This document shows, piece by piece, positions 36,346 through 47,734 of a DNA stretch of 64,000 nt. The notes beneath the pieces are model-generated. The model searched no databases, had not been told where the DNA came from, and worked only from the letters and a program-made list of their open reading frames with translations. Position 1 is the stretch's first letter, and each line of letters begins with the position of its first letter. The translations under genes were made by a program, and so were the position numbers. This stretch comes from Drosophila miranda. Lineage: Eukaryota; Arthropoda; Insecta; Diptera; Drosophilidae. The DNA is taken from positions 10,292,001 to 10,356,000 of the forward strand of contig NC_046674.1 of the NCBI RefSeq assembly GCF_003369915.1, in the 5' to 3' direction.

Positions 36346-39174
36346 CTATTTCCGCTTTCTGCCGCCTCCACCTCCACGTCCACCTTTACCTCCTCCTCTA
36401 CCGCCACCGCCACCGCCAACTCCTCCTCTGCCTCCACCTCCACCTCTTCCTCCACCAGTTGCTTGAGCTCGAGGTCTTTGATCCTTCCTCATGCTGCGCT
36501 TGCGGTTCTCCACTTTTCGCTCTGCGTTATCTTCGTTGCGCTTCTTGATGAACTCCAGGCGCATGCGGGACTTGACGATTTGCTCGGGTCGACGCAGCTC
36601 CTTGTCGGGGCCACCCATTCGTTTTTTAAGCTCCATCTTCACATTGTGGCGAGCATGTCGGCTGACGGGGTAGCGCTGGGCATGGCTCAAAGGCTTGCGG
36701 CTGTCCTCATCGTTGCCAGCGGTCTCACGCTCCACCTGCTCCTCGATCTTGGACCTATCCTTCCAATCCGTGTAGCGGCCCGTCTTGAAGGAAGCAGGAA
36801 TCCAAGCGCCAGATTCGGTGCGAATTTTGTTGGCCCGAGGATCCTGCACGGACACCATTTTCTTCTTGATGCGGTCCCATTTCTTCAGCCCGGGCTTGTG
36901 CTTCGTGTCTTGTGCAGAGTTGCGATCCACAACCGAGAACTCGGCATTCTGCGCTTGTCGCTCGAACGTGTTGATGGCCAGACCATCCTCGGTGTGCTTG
37001 TCGGCCGACTGATAGGGCACGTAATGCTCTGCGTCCTTGGTGTTGGCACTGCGCTTCTTCCTCTTTGGCTTCTCTTTGTACAGGTCATCCATGTGCAGAC
37101 GTCGCTTCGGCGCCACGACCTTGTTAAATGTACTACTAATGGCCTCTTCATCGGCGGTGTCCACTCTGGCTGTGCTTGGCTCCTGTACTTCAGCGTCCCT
37201 TTGAGCCTCGTCAACATCCTCGTCAGCGCGCTGCTGTCGGAACTTTTTGATGACCTCCGCGTGCTCTGAGCGCTTTGTCTTCATCACAACGAATTGAGTG
37301 GACTTCTGTGTGCAGTTGAGCTCGAAAACGGTCTGCAACAAATAATCGAAGAAATTAGAGTGTTTGCTGGGAAAATAATGGGGGCTATCATACTCCACAC
37401 GGCCTAAAGTTGCGCATTTTGACCAGTATGTCGTGCTTGTCCTCCTGCAACTTGCGCTCGGCAGCAGCCACCTTTTCCCGAGACTCACTCGACTGGCCAT
37501 TGACCTAGGCGGCTTGGGCGAGCGCGGGAGCAGCGGTGAAGAAATCCTCCAGGGGCTTTAGTGCGTAGAATTTAATCTTCTTGACGCGCGCGTTCGCATC
37601 TGTGGAGGCCACTGGACGCGAGCTCAAGTACTTCTTGTAGGCATTCTCGCTGGTGCGTAATACTCCGGCCTAAACAGAACAAGAGAAAAGCCATGAATAA
37701 TGTGCAGAACCACTCGTATAACTACTTACTATATGGTGACTCTTCTTAATCTCGTTCACGCTCAGATGCTCCTCCTCCAGCAGGTCTTGTGGAATGGTGC
37801 CCATGGTGGAGCTGTCGTGGATATTGAAGGGCCTATTGAGGAACAAGTGCAGGTCCAGCAAGTGGGCAGTGTCATCGGTGGAGAATATGGAATACGCGGT
37901 GCCAGTACGTCCCGCTCGGGCACATCGTCCCACACGGTGCACAAAGAGCTTGGGCTTTCCCGGAAAGTGAAGGTTGACCACATAGTCCAGGCTTGGTATG
38001 TCGATTCCGCGCGCCGCCACGTCGGTGACTATCAGTACCGAAACCTTTTTGTTCACAAACTTGGCCGTGTTGATCTTACGCGCAGCTGGGTCCAGGCTGG
38101 AGTAGACGGATGTGTTGGAGATGCCAGCTTCCCCGAGTATAAAGGAAATCAGTTCAACGTGATGCTGTGTGCCGGCAAACACCACGGTTTGCGACTCCTT
38201 GGGGATAACATATTTGAGCAGAACCACGAGGGCTGTGTAGCGGTCATCGGGCCGGCAATGTAGAAACTTTAAGGCCAATGCGTCTGGCAGTTTTGACTCC
38301 ACATCCAAGCGTATGAGGACTGGATCATTCAATCCGGCGCGTGCAAAGTCCACTAATAGCTTGGGCAGCGTAGCGGAGAACATAACCATTTGGCGTGTAG
38401 CAGGCAGTCGATGCAACGTTTCATTCAACTGCTCGCCGAAGCCCATTTCAAAGAGGCGATCGGCTTCATCAAACACTACATAATCTGCAAAGATGAAGGT
38501 AGACATTGGTTATTGGCGTTATGCATTTGCGCACAAGCAGGGGGCCCAAATACTGACCTATGGAGTTTAACTTTAGGTCCATTTCAACGCACAGATGGAG
38601 GAAACGGCCCGGCGTGGCGACAATAACATCCGGGCATGTGTGGATAGCCGAGAACTGCGAGTCCATTGAGTCGCCACCCAGTACCAGAATGGTCTTCAGC
38701 TCCATAAAACGACCCAGTTCCTTGATAAACTTGTATGTTTGCACTGCCAACTCCCGAGTGGGCGATAGTATCAAGGCGCGAGCGCCCTTTGTTGGATCGC
38801 GACGCTGCAGCTTCTCGAACAGAGGTATCAAGAAGCACGCTGTTTTGCCAGAGCCAGTTTTGGCCATGGCGACAACATCTCGTCCCTCCAAGATGAGTGG
38901 AATGGTCTTCCTTTGAATAGGCGTGGGCACTTTGTAGCCGCGTTTTGTGATGCCTTTGATTAGTTCAAAGCCCAGACCCATGGACTGAAACCCGCCGCTT
39001 TTCTTTGATTTGGGTTTACTCTTGAGGATGTCGTCGCCCCGTCCACCGCCACCCGCATCGTTGTCCAACGAAGGAAAACCAGGTATCTCATCTGATTGCT
39101 TTTTACCCTGTCGGAAGAGAACATTTCAATTTCATTGTCGCGCAATTTTTATTTATTTCCATTCTCCTTACCAT
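36346..39174 (-). pseudogene. CG32344: DDX54-type helicase copy B, premature stop
   Basis: Same five-exon structure and splice sites as copy A. Codon 491 (minus strand, 37507-37505) is TAG where A and D have GAG (Glu) in the AQAAEVNGQ segment of exon four. The product would keep both RecA-like domains and all helicase motifs but lose the DBP10CT region and the RGG tail. The stop lies 111 bases before the last exon junction. Other differences: DRS instead of EKS, a Val in the Gly-rich tail, and VQEPSTARVD instead of [10 protein letters not shown]. No other disruption was seen, so inactivation is recent or the truncated form is tolerated. Confidence 0.88.
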
Positions 39175-39200
39175 TTTGCCTACACGTGCAACGGGTGGGT

Positions 39201-39233
39201 TATCGATATAGCTATATCGATACTATATCGATT
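39201..39233 (-). promoter_or_regulatory. DRE cluster and palindrome, copy B promoter
   Basis: Same two perfect DREs, 22-base palindrome (39201-39222) and third TATCGATT as copy A, 27 bases upstream of the ATG. The promoter is kept although the reading frame is interrupted. Confidence 0.7.
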
Positions 39234-39721
39234 CACAAATGTCATACTACACTCGATATTTGTCGACGCTAGATTTAATTTTCGGGTACAAATTTAAATA
39301 ATTCGACTAAATGCAGTGCAGACTTCTTTAGGAGTTTGCAGGTGTTGTCGACATTCGTTCCCCTGAACACCAGAGGCATGTCTCGGGTGTCGTGTGTCCT
39401 CCGCCACGGCCTTAATCTGCCCTCAATACCCAGCCACAGCCAGCATTAAAACAAAAATGTTTCATATTAATACAAATCTGTTAGAAAATGTTATGAAACC
39501 GCTCAAACAATTTGTGTTTAGCAACTGAACTTAAACTTAGCTGATTAGCTTAATAAACTATTTTTAAAACGTAACTTAACTGTTGAGCTCCTCCATTAGA
39601 AAACTGTACGCCGATACGTACGGCAGCAGTCAATATAGTGACATATTAAATAAAAAGTTCCCTCCGGTGGTATGCACTAGTGCTATCCGCTATTAACATA
39701 GAAGTTTATTCTAGGTCCTAA

Positions 39722-40426
39722 CTACAAGTCGCCTAAATAATCGATTTCTGCCTCGCGAATTAACACAAGATGCTCCAAGCGGTCAATGCGCTTCACCATT
39801 TGCTCCTTTTCTCGGTGAAAGGAATCCACCCGCCGGCGCGATTCCTCGTTCTGCCGTCGAAGCTCGTGCAGTTCCCGACAAATTTCAGAAGAAGTCAGCA
39901 GCGGCATTACATTAGCGCCCTTTGCGCCGAGCTTTGCTACGTTGCCCACAGCCTTGCTGGCAACTCCGTTGCTTGTTGTCCCGAGGGCAGCTCCAGCTGC
40001 TGGGGATGGACGCAGCTGTATTGTCTGCACGGTGGCCACTTGGCCCCTCAGCGTGCTCGCCGTAGCGGGATTCGCCGCGGGGGCCTGCTGGGACGATGGG
40101 GAAATAACGTCTTTCAGCAGATGCTGCTGCTCATCCAGCATGCTGGGTTCCAGGGTTCTCTGAACGGATGGAAGTTTCAGCTAAAAGTAGACAAGATGAT
40201 GACCATGATGAGCTTTACTTTCGTACATTCAAGCATAGCGGCGCTTAGGAGAAATTAAACCAAACTAATCTTAGCAATAGAAAGCCAAAACAACGCCACC
40301 ACAAACCTGACGAGACTGAAGCTGACGCATGTTCACCACTTTGGTGCCATCGGGGAGCTGACGTACCATTCCAGAGCTTTGACCATGTATAGAAGATGAA
40401 AAATAAACACGATTAGACAGGCTGCT
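39722..40426 (-). pseudogene. Atac3 copy S2, last two exons only
   Basis: Same structure as S1: exons 8 and 7 end at J1 (CT overlap at 40425-40426). Here S2 follows CG32344 copy B directly, with no L copy between, which defines the short 4,482-base unit. Its exon 8 carries QVATVQ and NEESRRR, variants shared together only with L3. Confidence 0.85.
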
Positions 40427-40827
40427 TTTGCCTCCATGTACCCCGAATATTGAACAGCTCGAGCTTCTAGGCGTTTCGCCACCCAAACAAAGTCCTCGCC
40501 TATATCCCCTATGTTCCTAACACTTCATTAATTTCGAGTGAAATGTGAAGTGAAGCATCCGCCACGCCTGCGCATTGCCTTCGTCTTTCAGCTGTGTATC
40601 AGTCCGGAATGGAAATGGCTTTCGGAACGCGTGCTAATGGGTTTCCCTGACAGACAACGGATCACCAGCCAACCGATGTACTCCGAAAGTACACGTTTTG
40701 AGGCCACCATACGGCACGTAACGATTTCATGGGCTGCATTCCTTCGCTCCGATACTCTTGGCTTGAATTTACCTTAGATTAGTTGCGAACAAGGCAGACT
40801 CGTACTCACCGGACATTAAAGGCATCT

Positions 40828-43656
40828 CTATTTCCGCTTTCTGCCGCCTCCACCTCCACGTCCACCTTTACCTCCTCCTCTACCGCCACCGCCACCGCCA
40901 CCTCCTCCTCTGCCTCCACCTCCACCTCTTCCTCCACCAGTTGCTTGAGCTCGAGGTCTTTGATCCTTCCTCATGCTGCGCTTGCGGTTCTCCACTTTTC
41001 GCTCTGCGTTATCTTCGTTGCGCTTCTTGATGAACTCCAGGCGCATGCGGGACTTGACGATTTGCTCGGGTCGACGCAGCTCCTTGTCGGGGCCACCCAT
41101 TCGTTTTTTAAGCTCCATCTTCACATTGTGGCGAGCATGTCGGCTGACGGGGTAGCGCTGGGCATGGCTCAACGGCTTGCGGCTGTCCTCATCGTTGCCA
41201 GCGGTCTCACGCTCCACCTGCTCCTCGATCTTGGACTTCTCCTTCCAATCCGTGTAGCGGCCCGTCTTGAAGGAAGCAGGAATCCAAGCGCCAGATTCGG
41301 TGCGAATTTTGTTGGCCCGAGGATCCTGCACGGACACCATTTTCTTCTTGATGCGGTCCCATTTCTTCAGCCCGGGCTTGTGCTTCGTGTCTTGTGCAGA
41401 GTTGCGATCCACAACCGAGAACTCGGCATTCTGCGCTTGTCGCTCGAACGTGTTGATGGCCAGACCATCCTCGGTGTGCTTGTCGGCCGACTGATAGGGC
41501 ACGTAATGCTCTGCGTCCTTGGTGTTGGCACTGCGCTTCTTCCTCTTTGGCTTCTCTTTGTACAGGTCATCCATGTGCAGACGTCGCTTCGGCGCCACGA
41601 CCTTGTTAAATGTACTACTAATGGCCTCTTCATCGGCGGTGTCCATTCTGGCTGTGCTTGGCTCCTGTATTTCAGCGTCCCTTTGAGCCTCGTCAACATC
41701 CTCGTCAGCGCGCTGCTGTCGGAACTTTTTGATGACCTCCGCGTGCTCTGAGCGCTTTGTCTTCATCACAACGAATTGAGTGGACTTCTGTGTGCAGTTG
41801 AGCTCGAAAACGGTCTGCAACAAATAATCGAAGAAATTAGAGTGTTTGCTGGGAAAATAATGGGGGCTATCATACTCCACACGGCCTAAAGTTGCGCATT
41901 TTGACCAGTATGTCGTGCTTGTCCTCCTGCAACTTGCGCTCGGCAGCAGCCACCTCTTCCCGAGACTCACTCGACTGGCCATTGATCTAGGCGGCTTGGG
42001 CGAGCGCGGGAGCAGCGGTGAAGAAATCCTCCAGGGGCTTTAGTGCGTAGAATTTAATCTTCTTGACGCGCGCGTTCGCATCTGTGGAGGCCACTGGACG
42101 CGAGCTCAAGTACTTCTTGTAGGCATTCTCGCTGGTGCGTAATACTCCGGCCTAAACAGAACAAGAGAAAAGCCATGAATAATGTGCAGAACCACTCGTA
42201 TAACTACTTACTATATGGTGACTCTTCTTAATCTCGTTCACGCTCAGATGCTCCTCCTCCAGCAGGTCTTGTGGAATGGTGCCCATGGTGGAGCTGTCGT
42301 GGATATTGAAGGGCCTATTGAGGAACAAGTGCAGGTCCAGCAAGTGGGCAGTGTCATCGGTGGAGAATATGGAATACGCGGTGCCAGTACGTCCCGCTCG
42401 GGCACATCGTCCCACACGGTGCACAAAGAGCTTGGGCTTTCCCGGAAAGTGAAGGTTGACCACATAGTCCAGGCTTGGTATGTCGATTCCGCGCGCCGCC
42501 ACGTCGGTGACTATCAGTACCGAAACCTTTTTGTTCACAAACTTGGCCGTGTTGATCTTACGCGCAGCTGGGTCCAGGCTGGAGTAGACGGATGTGTTGG
42601 AGATGCCAGCTTCCCCGAGTATAAAGGAAATCAGTTCAACGTGATGCTGTGTGCCGGCAAACACCACGGTTTGCGACTCCTTGGGGATAACATATTTGAG
42701 CAGAACCACGAGGGCTGTGTAGCGGTCATCGGGCCGGCAATGTAGAAACTTTAAGGCCAATGCGTCTGGCAGTTTTGACTCCACATCCAAGCGTATGAGG
42801 ACTGGATCATTCAATCCGGCGCGTGCAAAGTCCACTAATAGCTTGGGCAGCGTAGCGGAGAACATAACCATTTGGCGTGTAGCAGGCAGTCGATGCAACG
42901 TTTCATTCAACTGCTCGCCGAAGCCCATTTCAAAGAGGCGATCGGCTTCATCAAACACTACATAATCTGCAAAGATGAAGGTAGACATTGGTTATTGGCG
43001 TTATGCATTTGCGCACAAGCAGGGGGCCCAAATACTGACCTATGGAGTTTAACTTTAGGTCCATTTCAACGCACAGATGGAGGAAACGGCCCGGCGTGGC
43101 GACAATAACATCCGGGCATGTGTGGATAGCCGAGAACTGCGAGTCCATTGAGTCGCCACCCAGTACCAGAATGGTCTTCAGCTCCATAAAACGACCCAGT
43201 TCCTTGATAAACTTGTATGTTTGCACTGCCAACTCCCGAGTGGGCGATAGTATCAAGGCGCGAGCGCCCTTTGTTGGATCGCGACGCTGCAGCTTCTCGA
43301 ACAGAGGTATCAAGAAGCACGCTGTTTTGCCAGAGCCAGTTTTGGCCATGGCGACAACATCTCGTCCCTCCAAGATGAGTGGAATGGTCTTCCTTTGAAT
43401 AGGCGTGGGCACTTTGTAGCCGCGTTTTGTGATGCCTTTGATTAGTTCAAAGCCCAGACCCATGGACTGAAACCCGCCGCTTTTCTTTGATTTGGGTTTA
43501 CTCTTGAGGATGTCGTCGCCCCGTCCACCGCCACCCGCATCGTTGTCCAACGAAGGAAAACCAGGTATCTCATCTGATTGCTTTTTACCCTGTCGGAAGA
43601 GAACATTTCAATTTCATTGTCGCGCAATTTTTATTTATTTCCATTCTCCTTACCAT
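40828..43656 (-). pseudogene. CG32344: DDX54-type helicase copy C, premature stop
   Basis: Five exons as in copy A. The same codon 491 is TAG (41989-41987) as in copy B, and the next codon is ATC rather than GTC, a change private to C. It otherwise resembles A in the tail (all-Gly, EKS) but D in having Glu in SREE. The predicted product ends just after the helicase core. Sharing of the stop with B but of other sites with A or D points to exchange among copies. Confidence 0.88.
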
Positions 43657-43682
43657 TTTGCCTACACGTGCAACGGGTGGGT

Positions 43683-43739
43683 TATCGATATAGCTATATC
43701 GATACTATATCGATTCACAAATGTCATACTACAATCGAT
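43683..43739 (-). promoter_or_regulatory. DRE cluster, copy C promoter, with an extra site
   Basis: Palindrome at 43683-43704 and a third site as in the other copies. A single C-to-A change at about 43733 creates a further ATCGAT (43734-43739) absent from copies A, B and D. Confidence 0.65.
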
Positions 43740-44203
43740 ATTTGTCGACGCTAGATTTAATTTTCGGGTACAAATTTAAATAATTCGACTAAATGCAGTG
43801 CAGACTTCTTTAGGAGTTTGCAGGTGTTGTCGACATTCGTTCCCCTGAACACCAGAGGCATGTCTCGGGTGTCGTGTGTCCTCCGCCACGGCCTTAATCT
43901 GCCCTCAATACCCAGCCACAGCCAGCATTAAAACAAAAATGTTTCATATTAATACAAATCTGTTAGAAAATTTTATGAAACCGCTCAAACAATTTGTGTT
44001 TAGCAACTGAACTTAAACTTAGCTGATTAGCTTAATAAACTATTTTTAAAACGTAACTTAGCTGTTGAGCTCCTCCATTAGAAAACTGTACGCCGATACG
44101 TACGGCAGCAGTCAATATAGTGACATATTAAATAAAAAGTTCCCTCCGGTGGTATGCACTAGTGCTATCCGCTATTAACATAGAAGTTTATTCTAGGTCC
44201 TAA

Positions 44204-46301
44204 CTACAAGTCGCCTAAATAATCGATTTCTGCCTCGCGAATTAACACAAGATGCTCCAAGCGGTCAATGCGCTTCACCATTTGCTCCTTTTCTCGGTGA
44301 AAGGAATCCACCCGCCGGCGCAATTCCTCGTTCTGCCGTCGAAGCTCGTGCAGTTCCCGACAAATTTCAGAAGAAGTCAGCAGCGGCATTACATTAGCGC
44401 CCTTTGCGCCGAGCTTTGCTACGTTGCCCACAGCCTTGCTGGCAACTCCGTTGCTTGTTGTCCCGAGGGCAGCTCCAGCTGCTGGGGATGGACGCAGCTG
44501 TATTATCTGCACGGTGCCCACTTGGCCCCTCAGCGTGCTCGCCGTAGCGGGATTCGCCGCGGGGGCCTGCTGGGACGATGGGGAAATAACGTCTTTCAGC
44601 AGATGCTGCTGCTCATCCAGCATGCTGGGTTCCAGGGTTCTCTGAACGGATGGAAGTTTCAGCTAAAAGTAGATGACCATGATGAGCTTTACTTTCGTAC
44701 ATTCAAGCATAGCGGCGCTTAGGAGAAAATAAACCAAACTAATCTTAGCAATAGAAAGCCAAAACAACGCCACCACAAACCTGACGAGACTGAAGCTGAC
44801 GCATGTTCACCACTTTGGTGCCATCGGGGAGCTGACGTACCATTCCAGAGCTTTGACCATGTATAGAAGATGAAAAATAAACACGATTAGACAGGCTGCT
44901 GGCAAGTAACGAGGATGCCGGCCTACCTTGCCAATGATGCGGGTATTTTTTGTAAGGACTTTGGCTGATTGTCCGTCCCGCCAAGTTTCTTAAAATCAGT
45001 CAACGAGATTATGCGTATGTTCTGCTTAGAAAAAGAACGTTAGTAATGGTGTTACGTAGAGGGAACCACCACATGGGTCTGTCTACCTTGTTCTTGGACA
45101 CCCCATGCGGATTGGACGACGCTGGCTCCTTTTGCTTGATGACATTCATCCGAATCTTCTGAGGGGGCGAGTTATTGGGGGTGAGACGAAGACCCGCATT
45201 TGGGCTTTTGCTGGCACTTCCATTCACATATTGCTTGATGTTTATGCTCGACTTTGTTTCGTGCAACAGCATACGGCCTCCTTCGGAGAGCACGAGCTGT
45301 CGACCGTTTTGCAATGCCGTATTCAACATTTCCTTGGAGGCGTCGTCGTCGTTCTCCTGCATCATGTCTGCAATGCCGTGGGTCTTGAGCATATTCAACG
45401 CGGAGTTGCCCAACACGTTAGTGTCTGCAAAAGGACAAATTGGTTGCTACATTTTTTCTGATTTAATTAATAATGTTTACTTACGGCCGCGGAGGTTTTC
45501 CAGGACATCCATTCTTTCTTCGACTGACATTTCTGTATCGTCATTCCTTTTGGTGTCCCCGGGCTCGTTCATTATTGAATTGACCACCTCACTGGTTTCC
45601 TTCTACGAATCAAATATAATACATAATATTTATAGTTAGCCTTCTGACTGGCATTCATTGGGTGTTTGTTAATTCTCTACCGTCCAAAGTGTGGGGTATT
45701 ATGGGACGGGACAATTCGGAGCTTGGAGCAATTTTGTAGCAACCAAATATGGAATATTTGAGGTACATACTCTGCTTTTATGCGTCTGCCGCTGGAATCG
45801 GTTTATCGCATTCGTCGGTAGTGAGAAATCGTATATCGATAGGTTGATAAGTAAGCGTAAAAACTAGGGACTCACGGAAACTAAGAGTATACTGTACACA
45901 CACACACATACACACACACAAAACTCTGTTCGGCACTCACCTCCGTTTCCTCGTTAAACTTTCGACTGGCCTGGGCCTGCCGCGCCGCCTCCAGTTCCGC
46001 CAACACATCCGCCTGTTCAGTGTACACGGCCAATGCAATTGGGGTCTTGCCGAATTTCGAAACTAGCGACACATCCGCCTGGCATTTTAGTAACATTCGC
46101 ACAATGGTTTTGTGCTTCTTCTCCACGGCCCAATGAAGCGGCGTCATTCGAAGCTGTGCGATGGGACATAGTCACGTTATTGAATCATGGTAAAACTCGT
46201 TTCTTACCATGTCTCGAGAATTGACGCTCCACTTGAGCGCCAACAATAAGCTGACTACTCGCTCGTGGCCGTAGTAGCAGGCTAAATGCAGAGGCGTTCT
46301 G
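44204..46301 (-). pseudogene. Atac3 copy L2, 5'-truncated
   Basis: Exons 8 to 3 plus part of exon 2, ending at J2 (CAGAGG insertion at 46302-46307). The intron before exon 8 lacks about nine bases near 44670 present in other copies. Exon 8 shares TVQIIQL with S1. Intron 3 DRE at 45834-45841. Reading frames of retained exons are open. Confidence 0.85.
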
Positions 46302-46628
46302 CAGAGGCCGCCACGGCCTTAATCTGCCCTCAATACCCAGCCACAGCCAGCATTAAAACAAAAATGTTTCATATTAATACAAATCTGTTAGAAAATTTTA
46401 TGAAACCGCTCAAACAATTTGTGTTTAGCAACTGAACTTAAACTTAGCTGATTAGCTTAATAAACTATTTTTAAAACTTAACTTAACTGTTGAGCTCCTC
46501 CATTAGAAAACTGTACGCCGATACGTACGGCAGCAGTCAATATAGTGACATATTAAATAAAAAGTTCCCTCCGGTGGTATGCACTAGTGCTATCCGCTAT
46601 TAACATAGAAGTTTATTCTAGGTCCTAA

Positions 46629-47333
46629 CTACAAGTCGCCTAAATAATCGATTTCTGCCTCGCGAATTAACACAAGATGCTCCAAGCGGTCAATGCGCTT
46701 CACCATTTGCTCCTTTTCTCGGTGAAAGGAATCCACCCGCCGGCGCAATTCCTCGTTCTGCCGTCGAAGCTCGTGCAGTTCCCGACAAATTTCAGAAGAA
46801 GTCAGCAGCGGCATTACATTAGCGCCCTTTGCGCCGAGCTTTGCTACGTTGCCCACAGCCTTGCTGGCAACTCCGTTGCTTATTGTCCCGAGGGCAGCTC
46901 CAGCTGCTGGGGATGGACGCAGCTGTATTGTCTGCACGGTGCCCACTTGGCCCCTCAGCTTGCTCGCCGTAGCGGGATTCGCCGCGGGGGCCTGCTGGGA
47001 CGATGGGGAAATAACGTCTTTCAGCAGATGCTGCTGCTCATCCAGCATGCTGGGTTCCAGGGTTCTCTGAACGGATGGAAGTTTCAGCTAAAAGTAGACA
47101 AGATGATGACCATGATGAGCTTTACTTTCGTACATTCAAGCATAGCGGCGCTTAGGAGAAATTAAACCAAACTAATCTTAGCAATAGAAAGCCAAAACAA
47201 CGCCACCACAAACCTGACGAGACTGAAGCTGACGCATGTTCACCACTTTGGTGCCATCGGGGAGCTGACGTACCATTCCAGAGCTTTGACCATGTATAGA
47301 AGATGAAAAATAAACACGATTAGACAGGCTGCT
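46629..47333 (-). pseudogene. Atac3 copy S3, last two exons only
   Basis: Exons 8 and 7 bounded by J1 (CT at 47332-47333). Private changes in exon 8: TASKLRG instead of TASTLRG, and GTISNGV instead of GTTSNGV. Lies downstream (in transcription) of CG32344 copy D. Confidence 0.85.
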
Positions 47334-47734
47334 TTTGCCTCCATGTACCCCGAATATTGAACAGCTCGAGCTTCTAGGCGTTTCGCCACCCAAACAAAGT
47401 CCTCGCCTATATCCCCTATGTTCCTAACACTTCATTAATTTCGAGTGAAATGTGAAGTGAAGCATCCGCCACGCCTGCGCATTGCCTTCGTCTTTCAGCT
47501 GTGTATCAGTCCGGAATGGAAATGGCTTTCGGAACGCGTGCTAATGGGTTTCCCTGACAGACAACGGATCACCAGCCAACCGATGTACTCCGAAAGTACA
47601 CGTTTTGAGGCCACCATACGGCACGTAACGATTTCATGGGCTGCATTCCTTCGCTCCGATACTCTTGGCTTGAATTTACCTTAGATTAGTTGCGAACAAG
47701 GCAGACTCGTACTCACCGGACATTAAAGGCATCT

